From: Chloroflexi bacterium HGW-Chloroflexi-6 | GTDB taxonomy: Bacteria > Chloroflexota > Anaerolineae > Anaerolineales > Villigracilaceae | Length of the DNA stretch: 64,000 bases | Direction: 5' to 3' | Assembly: GCA_002840685.1 (NCBI GenBank) | Contig: PHBU01000014.1 | Coordinates: forward strand, 62,001 to 126,000 | In this document: in pieces, positions 18,404 through 24,648 of the stretch | Numbering within the stretch: the first letter of the stretch is position 1 | Layout: every line of letters begins with the position of its first letter | The notes under the pieces: generated by a model | What the model was told of the DNA's origin: nothing | The model's database searches: none | Seen by the model: only the letters and a program-made list of their open reading frames with translations | Made by a program: the position numbers and the translations under genes

Positions 18404-19490
18404 TCACTCTTGTGCGTAACGCAGATAGGCTTCCATCAGGCTGTTCAAGTTGCCGTCCAGCACCGACTGGGCATTGCCCACTTCAAAATCGGTGCGATGG
18501 TCTTTGACCATCTGATACGGGTGCAAAACGTAAGAGCGGATCTGGCTGCCCCATTCAGCCTTTGTATAATCGCCCCGCAAAACAGCGATCTCATCTTCCC
18601 GCTTGGCCTGCTGGATCTCGAACAAACGCGCTCGCAAAATTTTCATCGCTGTTTCGCGATTCTGCAACTGGGAACGCTCGTTCTGGCAGGTCACCACGAT
18701 CCCTGATGGAATGTGAGTCAGGCGAATGGCAGTGGCGTTCTTCTGCACATTCTGTCCGCCGGCGCTCGAAGAGCGGTAAACATCAACCCGGATATCGCCA
18801 GGATCAATTTGAACTTCACCGGTTTCGTTCTCGATTTGCGGCAGGATCTCGATCAGCGCGAACGAGGTGTGGCGGCGGTGGGCAGCATCGAAAGGCGAAA
18901 GCCGCACCAGACGGTGGACACCCTTTTCGGCTCGCAGATAGCCATAAGCGTAGCGGCCGCTGATCGCCAGTGTCACCGACTTGACGCCAACTTCCTCACC
19001 CGGAGTCATGTCAACCTGCTCGACTTCAAAGCCCTGTCCCTCGGCCCAACGCGTGTACATGCGCAACAGCATTTCAGCCCAGTCCTGGGCATCGGTGCCG
19101 CCTGCCCCGGCATGGATGGCCAGGATCGAATCACCCGAATCATACGGGCCGGAAAGCATGGCCGCAAAGGAACGTTTTTCGAGTTCGGCTTCAAGCGCGG
19201 CGATTTCAGCTTCCAGCTCGGGTCGCAGGCTTTCATCATCCAGGCCGGCCAACTCCAGGCTGTCGCGTACGCGGCCTTCCAGGCTGCGCCAATCGTCCAG
19301 TTCATTACGCAAACCAGCCGCCATTTTACTCATGCGCTGGGCGGCTTGCGGATCGTTCCAAAAATCTGGTTCGGCTATTTGTTTGTCTAAATCAAACAGT
19401 TGGGCTTCTTTTGTAGCGAAGTCAAAGACGCTCCAATAAATGAGCGAGCTGCGCCCCCACAGTCTGTAATCGTTCAATTAAATCGCGCAT
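18404..19490 (-). CDS. prfB: Peptide chain release factor 2, programmed +1 frameshift
   Basis: RF2 ends translation at UGA and UAA. The gene is in two frames. A 22-codon first part begins at ATG 19490 (after GGAGG) and ends in CTT TGA C at 19427-19421. A +1 slip on CTT continues as DFATKEAQLFDLDKQI, giving 361 residues, the normal RF2 length. An internal Shine-Dalgarno-like GGAG lies three bases before CTT, as in the E. coli site. The product has the RF2 anticodon-like SPF motif (RLSPFDAAHRRHTS) and the catalytic GGQ (SSAGGQNVQKN). The arrangement is autoregulatory: low RF2 slows termination at the internal UGA and favours the shift. Annotation from a single open frame would give a wrong N-terminus. 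Confidence 0.96.
19421..19435 (-). promoter_or_regulatory. prfB recoding site
   Basis: On the minus strand GGAGCGTCTTTGAC combines an internal SD-like GGAG, the slippery CTT codon, the in-frame TGA stop (19424-19422) and the favourable C after it. This matches the known RF2 frameshift signal. Confidence 0.95.
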
Positions 19491-19522
19491 GGTGCCTCCA
19501 GTAAAACAGCCGCTAACTTGTC

Positions 19523-19550
19523 GTAGAAGGCGGGAAATGCCCCGCCCTAC
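19523..19550. repeat. Palindromic GTAG...CCTAC element, copy 2
   Basis: GTAGAAGGCGGG and CCCCGCCCTAC form an imperfect hairpin between ftsY and prfB. Its ends match the element at 6649-6683 (GTAGGGCG...CGCCCTAC). It could also act as a weak structure between the two genes. Confidence 0.55.
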
Positions 19551-19556
19551 ATTTAT

Positions 19557-20462
19557 TTATCCTAAGATACCATCGATAAAAGCATCCGGGTCGAAAGGTG
19601 TCAGATCTTCAGGCTTTTCACCCAGCCCGGCAAACAAAATCGGCAGGCCCAACTCGCGCTGGATGGCAAAGGCCATTCCGCCGCGCGCCGAAGAATCGAG
19701 TTTCGCCAGGATCACCCCGGTCACCGCCACCGCATCTTTGAAAGCGCGCGCCTGATGCAGCGCGTTCTGCCCGGTGGTCGCATCGAGCACCAGCCAGACG
19801 GCGTGCGGCGCGCCCGGCATCGCCTTGCCAACCACACGATAAACTTTCTTGAGTTCTTCCATTAAATTGAAACGCGTATGCAAACGCCCGGCGGTATCGA
19901 TCAGGACAATATCCACGTTTCTGGCCGCCCCGGCCTGGACCGCGCTATAAGCTACGGCGCCGGGGTCCGATTCGGGTGCGCCGGAGATCACATCGACCCC
20001 CAACCTGTCTCCCCAAACCTGAAGCTGGTCCACCGCCGCGGCGCGGAAGGTATCTGCCGCGCCCAGCAGTATCGATTTGCCCTGACCTTTGAAACGCTGA
20101 GAGAGTTTGGCCGCGCTGGTGGTTTTCCCCGAGCCGTTAACGCCCACCAGCAGAATGACCGCCGGTTTATCGGAGAAAGCGATCGCAGGCGGGGTCATTA
20201 AACGGGAACGTAATTCAGCTTTGAGAACAGCCTGTAAATCGGCGCCGCGGGTCAGGCCGTTGCGACGCACTTCGGCGCGCAGCGCATCCAGCACAGATTC
20301 AGCTGTTTCGATCCCGATATCAGCCTGCACAAGCAGAGATTCCAAATCATCCCAGGTGGTCTGGGTGATTTCGGTCGCGCCGAGCATTCCGGCCAGGCGA
20401 CCAAAAGTAGCCTTACTGGTTCGCGCGAGTCCATCGCGCCATTTTGAGAAAAATTCAGCCAT
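19557..20462 (-). CDS. ftsY: Signal recognition particle receptor FtsY
   Basis: A 301-residue SRP-type GTPase that docks the SRP-ribosome complex at the membrane for co-translational insertion. It has the N domain (about 1-90) and G domain with G1 GVNGSGKTTSAAKL, the insertion-box region DTFRAAAVDQL, G3 IDTAGR, G4 ILAKLDSSARGG and the closing GLGEKPEDLTPFDPDAFI. The acidic N-terminal A domain is absent, giving the short NG form common outside enterics. The only start-proximal signal is a TGATATAAT box 9 bases upstream with no ribosome site, so the mRNA is probably leaderless. Confidence 0.96.
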   Translation of the reverse strand: MAEFFSKWRDGLARTSKATFGRLAGMLGATEITQTTWDDLESLLVQADIGIETAESVLDALRAEVRRNGLTRGADLQAVLKAELRSRLMTPPAIAFSDKPAVILLVGVNGSGKTTSAAKLSQRFKGQGKSILLGAADTFRAAAVDQLQVWGDRLGVDVISGAPESDPGAVAYSAVQAGAARNVDIVLIDTAGRLHTRFNLMEELKKVYRVVGKAMPGAPHAVWLVLDATTGQNALHQARAFKDAVAVTGVILAKLDSSARGGMAFAIQRELGLPILFAGLGEKPEDLTPFDPDAFIDGILG

Positions 20463-20471
20463 AGCGGCGGG

Positions 20472-20480
20472 ATTATATCA
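20472..20480 (-). promoter_or_regulatory. ftsY extended -10 promoter
   Basis: The minus strand reads TGATATAAT ending 9 bases before the ftsY ATG. It faces the divergent -10 element of the OsmC gene 13 bases away. Confidence 0.6.
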
Positions 20481-20492
20481 CGGGCGAGGTTA

Positions 20493-20501
20493 TGATATAC
20501 T
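20493..20501 (+). promoter_or_regulatory. Extended -10 promoter of the OsmC-thioredoxin pair
   Basis: TGATATACT (extended -10) lies 24 bases before the OsmC start, which has a TAGGAG ribosome site. It is back to back with the ftsY -10 element. Confidence 0.5.
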
Positions 20502-20524
20502 CCGAAACCGTATAGGAGCATCTT

Positions 20525-20965
20525 ATGAGTGAAGAAAATCAAACCAATTTATGGAAAGAAATCAATACAGTTTGGGACGGACAGGAAGGCTACACCGCCC
20601 AAAACTCGGCTGGCGGCACAGTTTTAATGGGCAGGGACAAAGACGGCCAGGCCGGCGTTGGGCCGATGGAATTGCTGCTGGCAGGGCTGGCAGGCTGCAC
20701 CGGGATGGACATCATCTCAATCCTTGAAAAGAAGCGCCAAAAGCCTGAAAAATTTGAAGTAAAAGTGCGCGGCAACCAGAAAATCGATACTTACCCCAAG
20801 ATTTTCACCGAATTCCAGGTGGAGTACATACTTTGGGGAGATAATTTAAAAGAAAAAGATGTTGAGCAGGCCATTCAACTCTCTGAGGAGAAATACTGCT
20901 CGGTGGGCGGCACGCTCTCGCAAGCCGGTCCGATCCATTCGACGTATCGCATCATTCGCCAGTAA
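20525..20965 (+). CDS. OsmC/Ohr family protein
   Basis: A 146-residue OsmC-fold protein, a family of thiol peroxidases acting on organic hydroperoxides or related reactive species. It has the two conserved cysteines (LAGCTGMDIISIL near residue 59 and EKYCSVGGTLS near 123) and the GPMELLLAGLAGC helix of the family. The spacing is that of the YhfA-like OsmC branch rather than of Ohr proper. Thioredoxin follows 18 bases downstream, consistent with a redox pair in which thioredoxin could reduce the OsmC disulfide (inference). Confidence 0.9.
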   Translation: MSEENQTNLWKEINTVWDGQEGYTAQNSAGGTVLMGRDKDGQAGVGPMELLLAGLAGCTGMDIISILEKKRQKPEKFEVKVRGNQKIDTYPKIFTEFQVEYILWGDNLKEKDVEQAIQLSEEKYCSVGGTLSQAGPIHSTYRIIRQ

Positions 20966-20983
20966 TTTTTACAAGGAGGAATT

Positions 20984-21328
20984 ATGACTTCGGAACCGAT
21001 CCATGTCACCGATGCAGCCTTCGAGCAGACGGTTTTGCAATCGACCACCCCGGTCATTGTAGATTTTTGGGCACCCTGGTGCGGGCCATGTAAGGTTGTC
21101 GGGCCCATTCTCGATAAACTCGCCGCCGAATTTGCCGGGAAAGTGCTGATCGCCAAAGTTAACACCGATGAAAATCCGCAGTGGGCGGGGCAGTTTGGGG
21201 TGCAGGGTATCCCGACCATGTTGTTCATCGCGGGCGGAAAGGTCATCCACCGCCAGGTGGGGGCGCTACCCGAACGCATGCTGCGTGAGGCCGTCAGCCA
21301 GTTCCTTGAAGTGGCAGGGCAAAACTAA
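20984..21328 (+). CDS. trxA: Thioredoxin
   Basis: A 114-residue thioredoxin. The active site is FWAPWCGPCK with Cys33 and Cys36, followed by the cis-proline block GIPTMLFIAGGK. The start follows AAGGAGGAATT. It shares a transcript with the OsmC gene and ends at a strong terminator. It reduces protein disulfides in the cytoplasm; no signal peptide is present. Confidence 0.94.
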   Translation: MTSEPIHVTDAAFEQTVLQSTTPVIVDFWAPWCGPCKVVGPILDKLAAEFAGKVLIAKVNTDENPQWAGQFGVQGIPTMLFIAGGKVIHRQVGALPERMLREAVSQFLEVAGQN

Positions 21329-21349
21329 ACATAACCTCGCTTGTCTGGC

Positions 21350-21394
21350 AAAAAGCCGCCTACCTGGCAAGTGAAGCGGGGATGGCGGCTTTTT
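21350..21394 (+). terminator. Terminator after thioredoxin
   Basis: AAAAAGCCGCC and GGCGGCTTTTT form an 11-bp stem with a 23-base loop ending in a T-run. Confidence 0.75.
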
Positions 21395-21422
21395 GTTGCA
21401 TTCTTTTTTGGAGTATACAAAC

Positions 21423-22004
21423 ATGAAAAAAACAATCATCTGGATCGTTCTACTTTCCTTTGTGCTGGCTGCCTGCGCACCTGCAGCCACCCCGGAACCA
21501 ACCGCCACCCCAGACATCATGGGCACGACCGAGGCTCTGGCAAAAGAAATGGTCTCTGGCACACTGACCGCCATGCCAACCAACACGCCCCTGCCGACCG
21601 CGACTTCCTTGCCAACGGAAACACCCTTGCCGAGCGAAACTCCCCTGCCGGCCGAAACAGCCACGCCGACTCCCGCACCGACACTCCCGCCGTTCTACGG
21701 AGAGTTTGCGCCTGCCGGCTTGCCCCAAGGCGTTGATAAAGGTTACATTTTGTTTGAAAACGAAACCAACATCAGACCGGTTTCCCTTAACATCAGTGGA
21801 ACAACAGCCCAGGGCGCAAGACCATACTACTATGTATGGACGTTTCACGAGAGTCAACACCGCTGGGATTTGCCTTTCGGCACCTATAATTATGTGATCT
21901 TCCTGGGAGACAAAAAAACCTTTTATGGCTCCTTCCGCATCAACAATACCGATAAAACAACCATTTTCATCAAAGACAACAAGGTGGTAATTGCCGGTCC
22001 GTAA
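21423..22004 (+). CDS. Lipoprotein of unknown function with Thr/Pro-rich linker
   Basis: A 193-residue exported lipoprotein with signal peptide ending VLAACAP, a Thr/Pro/Glu-rich linker of TPLPTATSLPTE-type repeats (about residues 40-85), and a C-terminal domain of about 100 residues with aromatic strands (YYYVWTFHESQHRWDLPFG, YNYVIFLGDKKTFYGSF). I do not recognise the domain. The start is the ATG at 21423, after the trxA terminator; the region GGAGTATACAAAC just before it contains both a possible ribosome site and a TATACA box. Confidence 0.75.
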   Translation: MKKTIIWIVLLSFVLAACAPAATPEPTATPDIMGTTEALAKEMVSGTLTAMPTNTPLPTATSLPTETPLPSETPLPAETATPTPAPTLPPFYGEFAPAGLPQGVDKGYILFENETNIRPVSLNISGTTAQGARPYYYVWTFHESQHRWDLPFGTYNYVIFLGDKKTFYGSFRINNTDKTTIFIKDNKVVIAGP

Positions 22005-22023
22005 TCAAATTATGGCTGGGTGT

Positions 22024-22064
22024 AAAAAAACAGGTGGCGGGTTGTTCCCGCCACCTGTTTTTTT
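22024..22064. terminator. Strong bidirectional terminator
   Basis: AAAAAAACAGGTGGCGGG and its complement form an 18-bp stem with loop TTGTT and T-runs on both strands, between the convergent lipoprotein gene and murA. Confidence 0.9.
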
Positions 22065-22077
22065 CTTTTTCAACAAG

Positions 22078-23376
22078 CTATTGTTCCCTTTGTCGTTCGA
22101 TCCGCGCTCCCAGGGCGCGCAGCTTTTCATCGACCCGCTCGTAACCACGGTCGATCTGTCCGACATTCCGAATGACAGAGCGCCCCTTGGCGGCCAGCGC
22201 AGCCAGGACAAGAGTCATCCCGGCGCGGATGTCTGGACTTTCAACTTTTTCGCCGAACAAAGGGGTCGGCCCGGTGACAATGCAACGGTGCGGGTCACAC
22301 AACACGATTTGAGCGCCCATGCCAACCAGTTTATCGACAAAAAACATGCGGCTGGGGTACATCCAGTCATGGAAGAGGATGCTGCCCTGGGCCTGGGTGG
22401 CCACCGCGATGGCAATGCTCATTAAATCGGTCGGGAAGGCCGGCCAAATGTTGGTTTTGATCTCAGGGATGGCGTTGCCCAGATCCGGCTCGATCACCAG
22501 GCGCTGTTCCGCCGGCACGATGATGTCATCGCCATCAACCTGCCAATCGACCCCCATGCGGTTGAAAACCATTCGAATCATGCCCAGGTATTGGTTGCCG
22601 GCATTGCGGACACGGATGCTGCCGCGCGTCACCACCGCCGCCCCCACAAAACTGATCACCTCAAGATAATCCGGTCCAACGCTAAATTCGCCGCCGTGCA
22701 GGCGCGCGACTCCCTGGATGGTCAGCGTATTGGAACCGATGCCTGAGATCTGCGCGCCAAGCGTGTTGAGCAGGTCGCACAACTGTTGAACGTGCGGCTC
22801 GGAGGCAGCATTGCTGATGATCGTTGTCCCTTTTGCCAGGACAGCGGCCGTGATGGCATTTTCGGTGCCCAGCACTGAAGCCTCATCCAGCAGCATGCTT
22901 GCCCCTCGCAAGCCTTGCACCGGGGCGCGGAAATCGAAGAGAAGTTGGGCGCGGTCAAAATCAACCTGCGCTCCCAGGGCGCGAAAAGCCTGGATGTGGG
23001 TATCCAGCCGGCGGCGGCCGATCACATCCCCGCCAGGCGGCGGCAGGCGCAAACCGCCGGTCCGCACCATTAACGGCGCGGCCAGCAAAATCGAAGCCCG
23101 GATGCGGCGACACAGATCCGGGTCGAGTTCCGCGGGACGCAGCTCGCGGGCCGTAATGCGCCAGGTGCTGGCATCCACATCTTCGACCTGCACGCCCAGG
23201 CTCTCGATCAGGCTGCGCATATCGCGCACATCCCGAATCTGGGGCACATTGTGTAATACCACTGCTTCTTCGGTCAACAGGCAGGCCGCCAGCAAGGGCA
23301 GGGTCGCATTTTTATTCCCCGCCGGAGTCATCTCTCCTGAAAGCGGCAAACCCCCATCAACGATAAACTTTTCCAT
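22078..23376 (-). CDS. murA: UDP-GlcNAc 1-carboxyvinyltransferase, Asp-type active site
   Basis: MurA transfers enolpyruvate from PEP to UDP-GlcNAc, the first committed step of peptidoglycan synthesis. The 432-residue product has Lys22-Asn23 (AGNKNATLP) and the closing GRSVIRNVGQIDRGYERV block of the family. In the active-site loop the usual PGGCxIGARP is PGGDVIGRRR: the PEP-reactive, fosfomycin-target Cys115 equivalent is Asp117 (codon at 23026-23028). This replacement is known in naturally fosfomycin-resistant MurA such as that of M. tuberculosis. The start follows GGAGAGACGCC. Its presence supports a peptidoglycan-containing cell. Confidence 0.95.
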   Translation of the reverse strand: MEKFIVDGGLPLSGEMTPAGNKNATLPLLAACLLTEEAVVLHNVPQIRDVRDMRSLIESLGVQVEDVDASTWRITARELRPAELDPDLCRRIRASILLAAPLMVRTGGLRLPPPGGDVIGRRRLDTHIQAFRALGAQVDFDRAQLLFDFRAPVQGLRGASMLLDEASVLGTENAITAAVLAKGTTIISNAASEPHVQQLCDLLNTLGAQISGIGSNTLTIQGVARLHGGEFSVGPDYLEVISFVGAAVVTRGSIRVRNAGNQYLGMIRMVFNRMGVDWQVDGDDIIVPAEQRLVIEPDLGNAIPEIKTNIWPAFPTDLMSIAIAVATQAQGSILFHDWMYPSRMFFVDKLVGMGAQIVLCDPHRCIVTGPTPLFGEKVESPDIRAGMTLVLAALAAKGRSVIRNVGQIDRGYERVDEKLRALGARIERQREQ

Positions 23377-23463
23377 GGCGTCTCTCCAAACTATGATTAG
23401 ATGTCAATGCTTTAGCCATATCTCATGCACAAGAGGCACAACATAAAATTTTATCAATTAAGA

Positions 23464-23469
23464 TATAAT
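23464..23469 (+). promoter_or_regulatory. -10 box of the prepilin peptidase gene
   Basis: TATAAT ends 9 bases before the ATG at 23479 and there is no ribosome site between them, so the transcript is probably leaderless or nearly so. Confidence 0.5.
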
Positions 23470-23478
23470 TTTAAAATC

Positions 23479-24243
23479 ATGAATATCCTACTTGTTGTCA
23501 TCCTCGGTTTGTTGTCTGGCGCTGTCATCAATTATCTGGCCGATGTATTGCCAGTTCAGCGCAAGCTTGCAACACCTACTTGCACAGCCTGCGGAGCGCC
23601 TTTCAAGGTGCAGAACTACCTGAGCTTTACGCCCTGCCAAAGTTGTCACGCCAAACGTTCATGGCGCTCCTACTTTGTGCTGGTTGCCAGCCTGATGGTT
23701 GCAGTCAGCCTGTGGACATGGCCGCCAGCGATCGGTTTTTGGCTGTCGATGCTGATTCTAACCTACTTTGGCGTGGTCGCCGTTATCGACATCGAACACC
23801 GCCTGATCATGCACATGGTCAGCCTGGCTGGGGCGGTCCTGTTCGCGGTGGTTGGTACGATCCTGCATGGCTGGTGGACGACCCTGCTCGGCGGGCTGGT
23901 AAGCGGCGGCATCATGCTGATTTTTTACCTGGTCGGCACACTTTTTGCCAAATACCGGGCCAAAAAACTTGGTGTCGACGATGATGAGGAAGCCCTGGGT
24001 TTTGGTGATGTGACCATCTCAGCCGTGCTGGGATTGCTCCTTGGCTGGCCAAATATCATGCTGGCCCTGGTGATCGGCATACTGCTGGGGGGCCTGTTCA
24101 GCCTGGCGATGATCATCGGATTATCGATCATGCGCCGCTATGATGCGATGAATGTATTCACCGCCTATGGGCCCTTTCTTTTAATCGGCTCAGTGATGAT
24201 GCTCTTCTTCCGAGAACAGGTTTTACATCTCTTCTTTGGCTAA
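23479..24243 (+). CDS. Prepilin peptidase (A24 family)
   Basis: A 254-residue inner-membrane aspartic protease that would cleave type IV prepilin-like leader peptides. Both catalytic aspartates are visible: VVAVIDIEHRLI and the GFGDVTISAVLGLLLGW block (family motif GxGD, here GFGD). An N-terminal pair of CxxC motifs (CTAC, CQSC) matches the zinc-binding cytoplasmic loop of PilD-type enzymes, with about eight membrane segments. I chose ATG 23479 (MNILLVV), just after the -10 box. No pilin genes lie nearby. Confidence 0.9.
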   Translation: MNILLVVILGLLSGAVINYLADVLPVQRKLATPTCTACGAPFKVQNYLSFTPCQSCHAKRSWRSYFVLVASLMVAVSLWTWPPAIGFWLSMLILTYFGVVAVIDIEHRLIMHMVSLAGAVLFAVVGTILHGWWTTLLGGLVSGGIMLIFYLVGTLFAKYRAKKLGVDDDEEALGFGDVTISAVLGLLLGWPNIMLALVIGILLGGLFSLAMIIGLSIMRRYDAMNVFTAYGPFLLIGSVMMLFFREQVLHLFFG

Positions 24244-24257
24244 CTCAACGAGAAGCA

Positions 24258-24289
24258 GACGCTCCGCACCAGCGGGGCGTCTTTTTTTT
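24258..24289 (+). terminator. Terminator after the prepilin peptidase gene
   Basis: GACGCTCCGC pairs with GCGGGGCGTC (one G-U pair) around loop ACCA, followed by eight T residues. Confidence 0.85.
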
Positions 24290-24293
24290 CAGG

Positions 24294-24299
24294 TATAAT
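24294..24299 (+). promoter_or_regulatory. -10 box of the glmS leader
   Basis: GGTATAATG directly follows the upstream terminator and would start the glmS transcript near 24306, about 50 bases before the ribozyme cleavage site. Confidence 0.55.
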
Positions 24300-24354
24300 G
24301 CGACAAGATCAGCAAAACGGAGGTGCCACCCAAACATTTGAATTCGGAAAAGAC

Positions 24355-24570
24355 AGCGCATGACCCTGAGAATCTTTCAGGGTGACGAGGATGAGGGTTC
24401 CCCACTGCAAGGTGGGGCTATCCGGACCAGACAGGTCTGGAGAAAATCGAAAGTTCAGCGGAAGCCCTTCGGGTGCGCCAGCGCCCGCCATCTTTTCCTC
24501 CAGGATATCAACCCATTCAGCCAACACCGCGCGAGCAATCGAGCGGGCAAAGCGGATGGGAAAGGCAAAC
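24355..24570 (+). ncRNA. glmS ribozyme (GlcN6P-activated self-cleaving RNA)
   Basis: The leader of glmS matches the glmS ribozyme core. The cleavage site is A24355|G24356 in ACAGCGCA. P1 is ACCCTGA (24363-24369) with TCAGGGT (24377-24383). The invariant GACGAGGATGAGGGTT follows at 24384-24399. Then come ATCGAAAGTTCAGCGGA (24446-24462) and CCCT (24465-24468), which pairs with AGGG to form P2.1. GCGCA at the 5' end pairs with TGCGC (24474-24478). A P3-like stem is GCCCGC (24483-24488) with GCGGGC (24543-24548). Two extra hairpins (24400-24417 and 24427-24440) are inserted where the Bacillus ribozyme has none. By family knowledge, GlcN6P triggers cleavage and mRNA decay, giving feedback control of glmS. 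Confidence 0.88.
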
Positions 24571-24588
24571 CGGGTTGAAGGTTTAACG

Positions 24589-24634
24589 TTGATGTTTAAC
24601 GTTAAAACCCTCAACATTCAACGTTAAACATCAA
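24589..24634 (+). repeat. TTTAACGTT hairpin before the glmS ribosome site
   Basis: TTGATGTTTAACGTT (24589-24603) and its exact complement (24620-24634) form a 15-bp stem with a 16-base loop ending three bases before the GGAGG of glmS. The right arm and loop contain TCAACATTCAACGTT, a 15-base word also found inside alaS. Confidence 0.75.
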
Positions 24635-24648
24635 ATGGAGGCTTCCTT

